DNA of 64,000 bases from Apiospora phragmitis (lineage: Eukaryota > Ascomycota > Sordariomycetes > Amphisphaeriales > Apiosporaceae), in the NCBI GenBank assembly GCA_038363925.1, contig JAQQWL010000001.1, positions 2,842,024 through 2,906,023 on the forward strand, in the 5' to 3' direction. The notes below the pieces were generated by a model. The model had not been told where the DNA came from. It searched no databases and saw nothing but the letters and a program-made list of their open reading frames with translations. Every line of letters begins with the position of its first letter. Position 1 is the stretch's first letter. Positions 1 to 12,350 of the stretch are shown piece by piece. Position numbers and translations under genes: made by a program.

Positions 1-1149
1 ACGCGCCGTTGACGTCGCATTTTTACCACTTAAACAAAAACAAGAACAAGGGGGCCCCCTAGTCCCGTTTCTCCTCCTGCCTCCACCTACCGTGCCACTT
101 GCGCTGCCATAGGCAGGGGTGCTTCGTTCTCATCTCAGCAACCTAAGCTTATTAGGCGCGAACTACTACGGAGTTAAGTATCCTCAAACGACATGCTAAG
201 ATCAGGCTGAGTGAGTGCTGAGCCCTTCTAGGTTCTTTCTCCTCTCGTCCAAAATGCCTTGAGTATATGATGGATGTTTGAATTGTGAATGAGATAAGCG
301 CCATGCAACTGTAATCAACCTCTACCGTGCATGTGCGTGGAAATACTACCAACTTCCACGGATGCTCACGATAACTCGCCTACCTTCTAATCAATCATGC
401 CTGACCGAAGTAGGCGCACACACCCAATCCAGGTAAGGCCTGATAAGCCAGGTCATGCAATGGGAAGTCAAGCATGCAGTTCCGTCCTACCAAATGACGC
501 CTGCCATCTCCGTTAACCATGGAGAAAAGCAAGGCACAAAGGGATGCACATCTACCGGGCGAATCAAAAATATCCCCCGGCTCCTACATGGCTGGCGTCG
601 GACGTGGCACTGCATGTTGTCGCATGCGTTGCACCAATCACATCCCCGTCGCAATCGTAACTTGCATTTCCCGTCTTTTTCTTGAATACACAAGAGGTGA
701 GCAACCAGAGCTATATAAATATCACAGACATGTACGTAACTGTGCACCTGATCTACACGCAAGGGGACGGACTACACAGCGAGAGAGCCCTGCCAAGTAT
801 GCCATGTGTGGAAATCGGGAATCAGGTCCCCGCTCCGGGAATGCTTCCATGCTTCTCCTATCTTTGGCACCCCGTGTCAGGCTTGACCGCTTTCCTACTA
901 TCCCGGGAGATGGACAACTTTCCAAGGTCAAGAATGCGTACTCGTAAAAGTTCTCGTGTTGCATGCAGCATGTTACCTAACCTATACTAGTGTACATACC
1001 GCAAAACAACTTTGTGCTTCGTACCACTGACTCATCATCGTACACGTATATTGCCATGCCATCGTGCGTGGCGATGAAAGCCCAGGCCCGACAGATGCAA
1101 TGTTTTGGTACTATATGTACCTGTATGAACTGTATATGTACTAGGTATT
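1..1149. other. No gene recognised; region downstream of IML1
   Basis: I see no open reading frame with recognisable protein character here. The sequence has ordinary mixed composition. It lies downstream of the IML1 stop codon and probably holds its 3' UTR. A GAT trinucleotide run at about 1159-1178, just inside the gene, encodes the histidine run at the IML1 C-terminus. Confidence 0.5.
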
Positions 1150-4100
1150 TCATAACTGATGATGATGATGATGATGCTGTACACTGCCACGTCGAAGCAA
1201 CGACGCCCCCGCCACACTGTTGGGCATTCCCACCCGGAGACTGGGCGGCCCCCCACCACCACCAAGACCAAGCCCACCAAACTCCCGATCCCCCAGGACG
1301 CCGGGAGGCAGCCCCAGCGAGGGGATGGCCGCGTCGGAAACCACCGATTCGCCCCCACCCCCACCCCCACCTGACACTGACGACACCGAAGCCGCCGCCC
1401 CGAACCCGGGCGTGCTGACCGCCGCCCCCTTCTCGAGCGTCTCCCGGTAAAACGCCTCGAGCGCCTCCTCGTCGGCGCAGAAGCTCATCAGCGCCTCCCG
1501 CAGTATCTCCGGGTCCCCGTGCGACGCAATCATGCCGGGCCGCCCCGCCATCGAGCCCAGCCTGGGCGATGATACGGGTGGTGGGTCTCGGACCGACTGC
1601 TGCTGCTGTTGGTGTTGGGAGGACGAGGAGGAAAACAGCACTGGCCTGAACAAGGGCGACGAGATGGGTGTTGGCTCTGCTAAACTGTGCCCGCCATGGG
1701 CGCTGGTAGCCAGCAGACGCGAGATGCGGTCATTAGGCGCGACCGGCTCGGCCGTGGTGCGCGGCGGCCCCTGCTGGAACGCGGCGGCCCGGTTGCTGTA
1801 CAGCCGGTTCGCCAGCAGCAAGAAGTCCCCGTCGTCGCGTATCTCCACAATCACCATGCCCGACCGGTGGATGTACTGCGAATACTTGAAGTCCGGCTGG
1901 CCCCACGAATACGAGACGTCGACGTTGCTGGGGAAGTTGGAGGCAGCCTCCATGTCGAGCACAAAGTCGAACTTCCGCAGGAGCGCCTTCTGGTAGTAGT
2001 GCTGCCCCGGCTGGCTCTGGGGCGTAAATGAATTAGGATCGTAGTACGTCACCGGCCGTTTGGTCGGCGGGGAAGTGAGAGCTCGATGTGGTACGGCTTC
2101 CGGAAGGGATTGACGTCGGTGATGGCACAGGCTTCGGCGATGGGCACTTCGACCAGGCGGAGACCGTGCTGCGCGGCAATGGCGGCCCAACTCTTGACGG
2201 CGTCCTCGATGAGCTTGGCCGTCACGTTCATCCAGTCGATGCGAATGTGGTAGCAGTTGTCCGGGTTGTGCAGGCGATCATAATGCAAATTAATTCGCTC
2301 GGGCCGGTACGACTTGCGGCGGGGATCGACGTCGTATTTCATCATCTTGCTGAGAACCACCTTGGCCCTCTTGCCGCCGCCGGGTACGGATGCGGTCGGC
2401 GTGGTAGCGCCCGAGATGGGCGACGTCTCCTCGTGCAGGGACGATGGGCGGGACGCTCCGCTCAGACCGGTACGGGGTGAGTCTCTCGGGGTCTGCTCGG
2501 TGAGGGGCGTCGACGGGACGGACGGGATATTAGTATTAGTCTTCCGCATATTGAGCCAGCCGGCGGGATGGGGCTTGGCGAGTTCGGTGGCGATCTGGTA
2601 AAAGTACTGTCCGTCGCGGAACGGATGCCGCCGCTCCACGTGCACGAAGATGCCGCGGCTGCGCTCCTTTTGGGGATCCCGGGAGCTGCCGTCCTTGGGC
2701 CGCTCGTCGTCGTAGACCATCAGCGCGTTCCCCAGCTCCACTGCCTCGTCCCGGCTCTCGAGGTCCTCGAAGTTGTCCAGGAGCCAAGTCGTCATGTCGG
2801 AGCCGATGAAACAGTTGTAATGCAGCCGAAGATGCCACCGCCGGTTCTGCATGCGCACCCCGCCGTTTTCGACGGGCTGCTGGATGGCTTCGGCCAAGGT
2901 GGAGATGTTGAAGTTGGACTTGGAGAAGCGCTCGCGGTTGGAGACGAGCTGGCTCCGCCGGGACGTCGACTCGACACTCTCGAAGAGCGGCAGGGTCTCC
3001 ATCTCGGCGGCAATTACCACGGACGAGTCTTCCGTCTTGTAGACAATGTCCAGCGGATTGGGATCCCTCGACTTCTTCTGCCCAGCGCTTTGAAACTGCC
3101 GCTCCGACGGGGGCATGTAGCGGTTCTTCTGCCACGTCTGGGCCAGGCGCTTGATTCCTTCGAGGCGGATCTCCTCGTCGTTGTCCATGTGGTGCGACTT
3201 GGACGTGGAATAGGGGCGCGAACTCATGGGGATCAGGACGAACCGAGCGCGCCAAAACCGGAGGTTTTCCGTCATCTCGTCCGTGTGCCCGGCCAGGTAA
3301 GAATCGATGTTGTTCCAGTTCTTCTCGGGCCTTGGAGTGAGGATGTCGATCTCGCAGTTTTCGTATTTCGGCTCGATGTAGGTGCGGATGGCCGGCTTGT
3401 ACGCCTTGTAGGGCTGGTCCGCGGGTAGAGACGGCTCAGTCGGCTTCCTCACGAAGATGTTCACCTCTACTTCCGTGCCATTGACACAAGAGAGCTGATG
3501 GATCGTGTTTCCAACGCCCATGAACAGGCTGGTCCCGTCCTCGACCATGTGGTCGCGGGAAAAGACGTCGGCGATTTTCATGAGCTTCTGGCCAAACGCC
3601 TTGGCCACATTCGGCCCCACCACCACCTGGAACCCATGGGCGAAGCGGGCGCTGATGAGCTCTCGCAAGAAATCCTCCCGCAGCTTCGGCTCTTCTGTGA
3701 GGTCGTCTTCCAAGTTCTGTGCGATATTGTACGGCTGCCGCTGGAATTCCGTGTCGAGTTGCGCCTTCGTGGGGAAGTATTCGGTGGTCAAGGGCACGGA
3801 AGCAGGGGCCGACAGGGATTTCCACTGCATGACTCTCATCTCGCTCGGCCTGGGGAAGACGTGCTGCCACCTGCTGAACAGAATGGTATCATTGACCTTG
3901 TTGATATCGGGGTTGGAGGGATTCAGTACCACGAGCCAAGGTGCCATGGCGGTAGTGGGGGATAGCGTGATCGGGAGTTCTGGCATGGCCCCGGCCAACA
4001 GTTTGTTGATGCTCATCTTCTGGTGGTCATCTTGCCGAAGCGCCTTGGAGAACATGACATCGCGATCATCATCAAGTCGCGACGACCGACCTCCTGGCGC

Positions 4101-6910
4101 TGCCATGATAGACCCAGATGCGAGATGGGAACCAGATCGGAGTTGGCTGCCCGAATCCGTGCCGGTGCCCGACTTTATCAGGATAGGCCGACTCGGCGCG
4201 TTCTGGGTTAGTTCCTGGAGGTGATCAGCCAAAGATGCATTCGACGAGGACCGCTCAATAAGACGCGACACGCTGTCTTTGGGTGCGATCCGAGGCGAGC
4301 TTATCTGGATCGATGGTCTGCCGGGCGTCGTCGGCGTTATTACCCTGGCCGGGGTGGGTGTTTTGGGGCCCGGCTGCTGAGCACTGACGTGCTCGGTGCG
4401 TACTTCGGCCAGGGTCGTCTTGGGCGCGGCAATGCCGAAGCCTTTGTGCCCTAGACTGATCTGTCTCATGAATTTAGGGGTCTTGGCGGGCTGCAATTTG
4501 GAGTTTGATGATGCAGTCGCCGTCGACTCAGGCCGCCGTTCGGAGATAGTACTCTGGGTAGCAGATGATCCCGGGCGAGCTGTTGTTGTGGAGCTAAAAC
4601 TGGAGGGGAACCCAGGTAACGAGGCATCGTTCTTCTTGTCGCCAACAGAAGTCCCGAACAAGCTTGTTGTATCTTCCACCAGCTGTCTCCGGGTGGGCTC
4701 TTCGAGGTGGAGGTCGTGCGTGGGCTTCGGTAACTGTGGAAATCCCCGCGTCGGAGGGAGTCGGGCGCGAGACTCGTCGAAGGCCTGCAGTTCTTTCCAT
4801 AACGACTTCTCACCCGACTTGGTCAGCCGCTCGGGCACAAATCTTTGCAGCCCGTACACGTGATCGGTCAGACCGTCCGTGGGCTTTCGATGGTGTGACG
4901 ATGTCGAGGTTGGGTGCAACGTGCTCGACGAGTGTCCAACGCCGCTGGTGAACCTAGACGGGTCGGGGTACTTGGGATCGTTATGGAGCGGAGGCGTCTC
5001 GATCTCGTTGGTCTCCAGCACGCTTCTCATCTGCAAATCATAGAGCCGGCACCGGATGGTAAACTCCTCCTCTTCCATGTCCTTGGCTGCATGCTCTGGG
5101 GCGAACAGCGTGATTCCATGGTACGACAGAGCATCTTCGGACTTGCCCGTCCAATAGGAGACATGCAGCCACTGGGGTAGCGCAAAGGCCCACTCGTCGT
5201 TGCGAAGCCTCGAGAGCGGCGCCAACCTACCAGTCTCTTCTACCAGCCGAGACGGCGACATGGACTCGTGCACGGTGCTGCTGTAGCTGCCAACCAGAGG
5301 CGTAGGCTGTTTCGGGGTACTGTCGCGGCTTCTCGTACTTCTCGCCCCCGCAGCTGGTTGGCGCCCAGATAGTGAGGGTTCCGGTAGCGAAATAGCGGGA
5401 CGGAATGAAGGGGGATCTTGGGAATGCAGATCAGGTCGATACCGATGCCGTTGCCCACCATGGCCTCGGTTGTGCGTCGCAGGTTCTCGTACTCTACTTC
5501 GAACACGCCGGAGCCGGGGCTGATGACGGCAATGGAGATGCCCGTGCGCAGCAGGTCGCGGTCGATGTAGTCGGTGGCATACTGGGACGAGGCCATGGTG
5601 ATGGCCTCGAGGAAGTTGCCGTACATGGCGAGGGACGAATGTGCCTTGATTCGGGATGCTGCGCCGGCTTTGGAGTCCTCCGAGTCGACGGGGGTGTCGG
5701 CCCTCGCCTCGAGGTGGAAGAGGCTGATGTCCTTGCGAAATATGTTGAACTCTCGCTTCAGCTGATGCAGTATCGTTGTCCATTCGCCGCTAGCCATCTC
5801 GCTGACAACAACACGATAGAAGTCCTTGTAAGGCCGGCGGTCCCCGAACGTCTGGTAGCCGGTGTAGAAATCATCCTCCAGCGTGTCATTGGCGAGGTTG
5901 GTGTTGATGCCCGTGTCGTACTCGACTCGGGCGAAGAGGACGATGGTGACGAGGTGTTTTACCTGCAGCATGGCCCACTTCTTGAAGAGGGCGGGCAGGA
6001 AGCCATTGACGACCTTGTAGAACATGATCTCGCCGGACCCGTCCGAGTCGAAATCCCACATCTCGCGGGCCATCTGGATGAAGAGCACGTACCTAGCGGA
6101 CTCGCTTCGGAAGATGGGCCGGGTATGGCGGCCAAAGAAGGCGGACGGGGCCTTGTGGCCGTCGACGTAGACGGTGGCGACGGTGGCCTTGATGGTGCCC
6201 ATAAAGAAGACGATCTGGCCCTTGTAGACGGTCCGGTCGGCCAGGTCGGAGACGGCCAGCCTCCACATGTCGGCCCTCGAGAGGTACATATCCTTGAAGG
6301 TCAACTCGACGTGGGAGGCCTCGCGGGCGGGCGCCAGCTCGTCGACGGGCGCCAGCGTGACCTGGGTGCCCTTCCTCATGCCGAAGGCATCGCCGACGTG
6401 CTTGGCGACCAGGATCTCCATGGTGGGGTTCCTCGCACGCGCCTCCTTGGACATGTCCTTGACAACAAAGACGTAGCGCTTGTGGGCATTGGGGTCCTTG
6501 GATGGATCGTCAGAGGTGCCACCGCCGCCGGTATTGGTGCGATGGAGCAGGGAGGCCTTGGTCGAGCCATAGTTGGAGCTGGCGGTTCGGTCTTGTTCGC
6601 CCTTGGCAGGTACTATGGACATCAGACTGCCCGGCTTGATTTCGCCGCCCAGCAGCTCCAGGTTGAGGAGGACCTCGTCGCGGGTGGGAATGAGCGACTC
6701 GTTGATGGAGACGGTGCATGTTCGCGGGGCGATGCGCTTGGGGCCATTGCGGACGGTCGAGTTGCTCGAGACGGTGTCGGGGGAGCGCGGGGCGCCGAAA
6801 GAGACCTTGTCGAAGCTGGTTCTGCTCAGCTGGCGCAGATGCGACAAAGGCCCGCGCCGTGACGAGGTCGGCGAGGTGGTGCTGTTGTTGCAGGTGTTGC
6901 TGTGCGACAT
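1150..6910 (-). CDS. IML1: Iml1/DEPDC5, vacuolar membrane GATOR1 (SEACIT) subunit
   Basis: Iml1 is the catalytic subunit of GATOR1/SEACIT, the Gtr1 GTPase-activating complex that restrains TORC1 at the vacuole when amino acids are scarce. The start chosen is the ATG at 6908-6910, opening [10 protein letters not shown]. The N-terminal domain (about 6700-5300) carries family signatures such as [21 protein letters not shown] conserved middle follows, with SYWTGKS and [18 protein letters not shown]. The DEP domain is at about 2870-2570, with [16 protein letters not shown]. The C-terminal block [23 protein letters not shown] lies at about 1980-1900. The total of roughly 1,900 residues is normal for the family. 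The frame shifts by one base at about 5335-5375 and again near 2065. Conserved sequence runs straight through both points, so ordinary introns do not explain them. Sequencing indels are likelier than loss of this core gene. Confidence 0.95.
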
Positions 6911-7392
6911 TGGAATATTCTTGACTAACCCAAGTCGATGGCGGATGGACTCTTCATGGTGATGCAACGGCCGCTCGTATTCTTCGTGGGGCTCGCACTC
7001 GAGGCTCGTCGTCAGGGCTTGGAATGTCTTGGAAACATAGATGCAATCATCCCCGAGGAAACTATGGAAAAGCGCCTTGAGCTGGGATGGGAGGTAGGTA
7101 GGCGTCGCGAAAGCTCAATTGTCCAGTTGGAGGTGAGTCGAGGGTCAACCTCTTATCAGCGATAAGACGTCCTAATCGGCGGGCAGAAGGTCCACTGCCG
7201 GCCATTTTTAGGTGCATTTACTCCGCATTGCTCAGCGTTCTAGCGACCTCGGCATCTTACTTGGCTGCTAAGATTCGTGCCAACGATTGGAAGGCTCACA
7301 ACTCGCAACACTTATACAAATAAAAGAAGGCATTGCATGAGAAGGAAATACAATTCATCATCTAATTGATTTACATAGAGATACATATTAAC
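6911..7392. other. Intergenic: IML1 upstream region and 3' flank of the dehydrogenase
   Basis: Both flanking genes run leftward, so this 480-base gap holds the IML1 promoter and leader and the 3' end of the short-chain dehydrogenase gene. The part near 7310-7390 is AT-rich, as expected for a 3' UTR with polyadenylation signals. No further gene is visible. Confidence 0.5.
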
Positions 7393-8381
7393 TTAGTGCG
7401 ACAAGTCGACAGGACATCCTTGGTCAACAGAGTCCTTCTTTGTCTTCTCCACCACCGTCTTCCGGGTCAACTCCATCAGCCTGTCGGCGAGCGCATCGTC
7501 CTGCGCCAGGCTGTTCCCGGTCTCAGGCACCGCCGGCGGGCAGATGTACTGGCCGCCCTTCTCCGTCTTGGTGGCTGCGAACATGCTCGAGACGCAGCCC
7601 TCGAACTGGGACTTCTTGAAGGGTTCCATGATCGTCGACACGCCATAGCCAAGAATGGGGAAGGGCTCGTGGATGTGCTCCTTGCTCTGCCGGGTCGACA
7701 CGAGGCCGGGTGCACCGAATTCATGAGCACTTTCGGGTGGCCGGCCTCAGTCACCTTGCGGGTGAAGTAGCGGGCGTACAGGATGGCCGCCAGCTTGGAC
7801 CGCCCATACTGCGGGTTCGGCCCGAGGTCCTGGTTCAGCTCCTCGAGGGACTCGAATTTGGTGTCGCTGGGCGCTCCTTGGTGGGCGTTGCTAGCCAGGT
7901 TGACGATGCGCACCGTGTCGCCCTTCTCGGCGGTCGACTTCAAGAGGGGAAGCAGGTGCGAGGTGAGTACGACGTGGCCCATGTGGTTCACGGCCATGTG
8001 CCTATCCACGCCGTAATCAGTGAGTTCATAAGTCATGATGCCCCGGCCGGCATTGTTAATAAGTATGTCGATCCGGTCGGTATCTTTCTTGATCTCCTCG
8101 GCCACTTCCTTAACGTGTTTCCAGTCAGCCAGATCGCACGTGTACCACTTCGTCTTGCTGACAGCTTCCTCGCCCAAGTCCTTGGCGATGGCTCCCTTGG
8201 CGCCCTTGATGACCTCGGGGTCAACTGACAAAACGTAGACCTTGGAGATGTTGTGGTCGAGCAGTGTGTGGATGGAACCATATCCAATGCCTTCGCTGCC
8301 ACCTGTGACGACGGCGACCTTGCCAGTCAGGTCCGGGACATCAGATAGCTGGAACTGATGTGTGGAGAGGTCCTGCGCCAT
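7393..8381 (-). CDS. Short-chain dehydrogenase/reductase (SDR)
   Basis: This is a classical-type NAD(P)-dependent SDR, probably an oxidoreductase of the retinol-dehydrogenase/WWOX-like group; the substrate cannot be read from sequence. The N-terminal Rossmann fold has TGGSEGIGYG as the cofactor loop (about residues 25-34). It is followed by the NNAG motif (about residue 108) and the active-site YGRSK (YxxxK, about residue 195) with an upstream catalytic Ser region (NLAS). The start is the ATG at 8379-8381. One base appears to be missing near 7710, just after NSVHP. The C-terminal part, beginning STRQSKEHIHEP and ending at the TAA at 7393-7395, therefore lies in another frame. The full length of about 330 residues is typical. 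It is transcribed away from the zinc transporter gene, with a shared upstream region. Confidence 0.88.
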
Positions 8382-9862
8382 ACCGCCGAAGTTCTCGCCA
8401 ATTGTGTTCTCCGACAGAGTCAGTCTCGAGGTAGGTGATGGCTGCAGAGGTCAAGATAGTCTTACCTTGATGACGTCCATTGCGGGCAGATGCCGATGCA
8501 GATGCTGTAGAATAACTAGAAGTACTGTTGGACGGGTAAGTGCCTGAGGGCTTCCTTTGGCCAGGCGTTGATACTGGGAAATTGGATAGTCTTGCACAGG
8601 TACAGCGTAGACTGGGCGAGATATAACAGAACGCATGTTTGCTTGGCCTACAAGGTTGAGCCCACGTTGGATAGAAGAAGTCATTGCGTCACAAGAATGC
8701 AATGCAATACTACGGAACGGAGTACATCTTGGTCACGTATGGCTGAGATCGTGGGACCTTATACCAAGCACAAATGCCTGATTGGAGCATGGGGCGGTCA
8801 CCAATATTTGACGATGAAGTCTACGACGCTGGTGATGACGGCTTGACTCTGGGAGGGCTTGGCTAGTGGCGCATGGAGCTTGACTGGAGGAGCCACCCTC
8901 CTGAGCAAACCAAACCCACCCTCGCTTGTGGAGGGAGGCCGATCAATTGATACGGGAGTATTATATTCTAAATATGGTTGATTTTCTTCCGTCTCTTTAT
9001 ATTCGGTGCGCGCAATTGGTGGATCTCCAGATCTCGTTACTATTTCGGGCGCATGTCAAGGAAGTTCAGATGGGTCAATGGGAGCCCCTCCTCATTGAGA
9101 TTGACTGCGGCCCACTGGCCACCCCGCTGTAGCCAATTAACAGTGGGAGGTCGTGAAGCAATTCGCTTCCTGCACTAGTTAACCTACAGAGAGCTTCAAG
9201 TGCTTGACATGGACATCTCAGAGGCTGCATCTTGCTTGCTTGATCTCGATTATTCGCGTTCCACACATGCGCGAGGTGGACATGTCATCTCATATCCTGC
9301 AACATGCCGCTTACAAAGAAAGAAACGGCATGCGGCATTGAACCTGTCGTGTCGTGTCGTGTCGTGTCGTGTGTCGTGTCGTGTCGTGTCGTGTGTCGTG
9401 TCGTGTCGTGTCGAGTCGTGTCGTGTCAGAGTAAGCACATAGTTCGTTGTCGCGGCCAAGTCTCGCATACTCGCTGAGGTGCAAACCAGCCGACATTGGC
9501 ATACTGCAGATATATCTGGCTGTCTGCATTAGCTGAGAAGAACCTTAGGTACGTCGCGCTTTGGAGAGGTAGGTGTATCCCATAGTAAATAAGTCATGTA
9601 AATAGCAACAAGAGCAGCTCCTATCACCAGACCACCTGAATTGTTGACTTGACTCGCTTCGGTTGCATTTCTCTCCCGTAGCCCATGATTGCTGATTGTT
9701 AGTTCGTCCAGTGTTACCATACAAACCTGTGCTTGCTGGCAAACACACCCATCTTTGTTCTTGTAAAAGCCGCGTCTCTCGTGTGTTTGGTGCTTCTCTG
9801 CAATATCTTCATCCCATTGATTCCGATCTCCCCCTGACGGTTGGGTCAGTACAAGCATTTCA
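8382..9862. other. Divergent intergenic region between the SDR and zinc transporter genes
   Basis: About 1.5 kb separates the starts of two divergent genes. It should hold both promoters and leaders. Apart from the GTCGT pentanucleotide array at about 9345-9427, I see no coding sequence and no clear TATA box. Confidence 0.5.
9345..9427. repeat. GTCGT-type tandem repeat (microsatellite)
   Basis: About 80 bases are made of tandem GTCGT units, with two phase slips where an extra GT dinucleotide is inserted and one GTCGA variant near the end. It lies in the divergent region about 430 bases upstream of the zinc transporter start. Each unit contains a CpG and none contains CpA, so it offers no RIP target on this strand. 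Confidence 0.9.
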
Positions 9863-11082
9863 ATGGCTGGTCTCAGACTCACTCCCAAGCAGAAGCTCAT
9901 CGGAACCATTGTGATTACGTTCTCCTTCTTTGTTGCCGAAATCGTTGGTATGTTCCTCTTTGTCATGATCCCAAATGCTCCAAGTCGCTGACTGATCGGA
10001 CGTATGTATCCTGCAGTGGCCTTTATGACTGGCTCGTTGGCGTTACTTGCCGATGCCTTCCACTATGTAAGCCCATCGGAGACGGGAGAGACGTTGGCGA
10101 GGCTCATCTCCATCTAACTTTTGTTTCTTGGTCGCAGTTGAATGATCTCATCGGCTTCGTTGTCGCACTCGTTGCTGTCATCGTAAGTGCCAACCCCTTT
10201 AGCTCACTCAAACATCGACACGCAACTGATTACCCCCTCTAGATCTCCCAAGATGCAGATTCGCCGCAGGACTTGTCCTTTGGGTGGGCGCGCGCCTCTC
10301 TGCTGGGTGCATTCTTCAACGGTGTCTTCCTCCTGGCCCTGGGCGTTTCCATTTTCCTGCAGTCCATCGAGCGGTTCATCTCCCTGAAGAGTAAGGCATA
10401 CCCCCAATCCATGCTCTGGTATAGTGTGTGTGTATGTATGTTCTCACTAACTGCTATCTACAGAGATCGAGAATCCGAAGCTGGTGCTGATCATGGGCTG
10501 TGTTGGCCTCACCCTGAACATACTGAGCGCGACACTTCTACATGAGCACCATGGCCACCATCATCACAGTGATTCGGGTCATCATCATGCTCATCACAGC
10601 GACGGTATAGCTCCCGATGGGCTCGGATCTCCTACTACAGATAGCTCCGGAACCCTGACGGTAGGCATACACTCTCCTGTACTCGATTATTAAGTCAACA
10701 GCTGCGAGACTAATAATGATCCCCTTTGACAGCCCCTCAGCACCCACGCCGACCACCGTCATACCGCCGCCAAGTTGCAATCCTCATCCTCCTCGGGAGG
10801 CCGAGACCTCGGCATGCTCGGCGCCCTCACCCACGTCCTCAGCGACGCCCTGAACAACGTCGGCGTCATCATCGCGGCCCTCGTCGTCTGGGTCACACGC
10901 TACGACGCCCGCTTCTACGCCGACCCCGGCGTGAGCATGGGCATCGCCGTCATGATCCTTCTGTCGTCGCTGCCCCTCGTCAAGAACAGTGGCCGGATCC
11001 TGCTCCAGAGCGCTCCGCGCGGCGCCACTTGGACGATGTGAAGCATGATCTTGAAAAGGCATCTCTCTCTTTCTCTCTTTCT

Positions 11083-11127
<45 letters not shown>

Positions 11128-11526
11128 GTCTGATTCTCAAATTTGGGCTGCCAAGCTAACCTACTTACACCTCGACAGATTCCTGGCATCAACTCGGTGC
11201 ACGAGCTACACATCTGGCGCCTAGATCAGACAAAAGCGGTGGCCTCGGCCCATGTGGTTGTTGGAGAGAACGACACTGTTGCCGACTTCATGGAGCGTGC
11301 CCGGACGGTCAATGAGTGCCTACACGCGTACGGCATTCACTCCACGACCTTGCAGCCGGAAGTCTCGGCCGCGACACCCCCTACATCGACCACCAGTACC
11401 CTCGTGTCACCCTCTCCAGCCCCGACGATCAAAACAGGGCATGTAGACGAAACGGCTTGTCAGATGGTGGTCTGTGGCGAGTTTTGCAAAGCTCTCAAGT
11501 GCTGTGCAGGCTCGACGCCTCTGTAA
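9863..11526 (+). CDS. ZRC1: Vacuolar zinc/cadmium transporter, cation diffusion facilitator (ZRC1/COT1 type)
   Basis: This Zn2+/H+ antiporter of the CDF family is expected in the vacuolar membrane, where it gives zinc (and cobalt or cadmium) tolerance. Six membrane segments are predicted. The metal-site motifs are HYLND in segment 2 and HVLSD in segment 5 (both HxxxD). Between segments 4 and 5 is a histidine-rich loop, HEHHGHHHHSDSGHHHAHH, at about 10542-10598. The C-terminal cytosolic domain includes NSVHELHIWRLDQTK. At least six introns are visible; the first begins at 9948 after EIV. The last, 11059-11178, appears to use a GC donor and contains a long CT tract. One base seems to be missing near 11025, where the SAPRG segment passes into LDDVKHDLEK. 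The protein ends at the TAA at 11524-11526. Confidence 0.93.
11061..11133. repeat. CT-rich low-complexity tract within the last ZRC1 intron
   Basis: A nearly pure pyrimidine stretch of TTTCTC and CT repeats sits inside the 120-bp intron between LDDVKHDLEK and IPGINSVHEL. The long polypyrimidine run could aid acceptor recognition, given the apparent GC donor. It is also a likely site of length polymorphism. Confidence 0.85.
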
Positions 11527-12350
11527 ATGGTCAAACGGACAGATTACTCGAATTCCATTGAGTAGCGTGTGATTGATGCAACCCGAGCCAGTCCGCTGGC
11601 TCGATCTTGCTCTCTATACCAATACATAATAATCAAGTCGAGTTTGCCAAATGAGCAATGCTACATATATTACACACAATATTCTTCCTGTCTCCTAGAG
11701 GTTGGGAACCTCTCGGAGTATTCCCTCTTGATGTTTGTATGTAGTCAATTGCCTTCCCTGGGAATGATGGTGAGGGTAGCACTCCACATACCACCTGACG
11801 TTTCCGGGTGTTTGGTTCTGATTAAAACAGGACGCGAATCCTGCACGCAAACCATTCCAGTACGCCGATATCGGGCTGGTAATGTAATCACCAGGTTCTC
11901 ATGGTGACTTTGTACAATTTCAATCTCAGCATTAGAAAGAATTAACCTTCACGCATAAATGACGCCAAGTTACCTGGAATGTGCATTCCATGTCAGGTCA
12001 AGTCAATCAAGTTCAATTCAACATAAAATCAATCAATCCCTTCTAACTTGGTTCTATACATGTTGACTCCTCAAAAACAAAACCCTGCCAAACGCCATGC
12101 TGTGCGAAAACCAAAACTGCTTCCGAGCAACCTTGCTTCGACCGACGAAGAAAACCAGCAGCTGGCTGTGAAAAGTAAAAACCAAATATTTCTTTGGGGG
12201 TATCTCAATGCATATAAATGATTGGCCTCTCCATGCGAGGACTTGGTGGTGGTGGTACAACAAGGTGCCAGTGTGCACCTGCTTTGCTTTGATTGGTGGA
12301 ACGGGACGAGAATTCGTCAACTGGCGGCAGGTCACAGCACGTTTAGCTCC
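11527..12350. other. Convergent intergenic region, no gene seen
   Basis: About 820 bases lie between the stop codons of the zinc transporter (rightward) and the FNIP-type gene (leftward). Composition becomes AT-richer at 11900-12200, as expected for two facing 3' UTRs. I found nothing with protein character. Confidence 0.5.

Noticed and set aside
519..990. Overlapping open frames of 100-140 codons at the left edge
   Set aside because: They occur in competing frames on both strands, with no splice structure, codon bias or recognisable motif.
5281..5345. A 32-base GT-AG intron at the first IML1 frame change
   Set aside because: It would restore frame, but 32 bases is shorter than fungal introns normally are, and the flanking sequence reads on plausibly without it; a one-base indel is simpler.
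5405..6862. 485-codon open frame on the plus strand opposite IML1
   Set aside because: It is antisense to the strongly conserved IML1 N-terminal domain. Its Val/Gly/Asp-rich translation is typical of a GC-rich shadow frame and matches no family.
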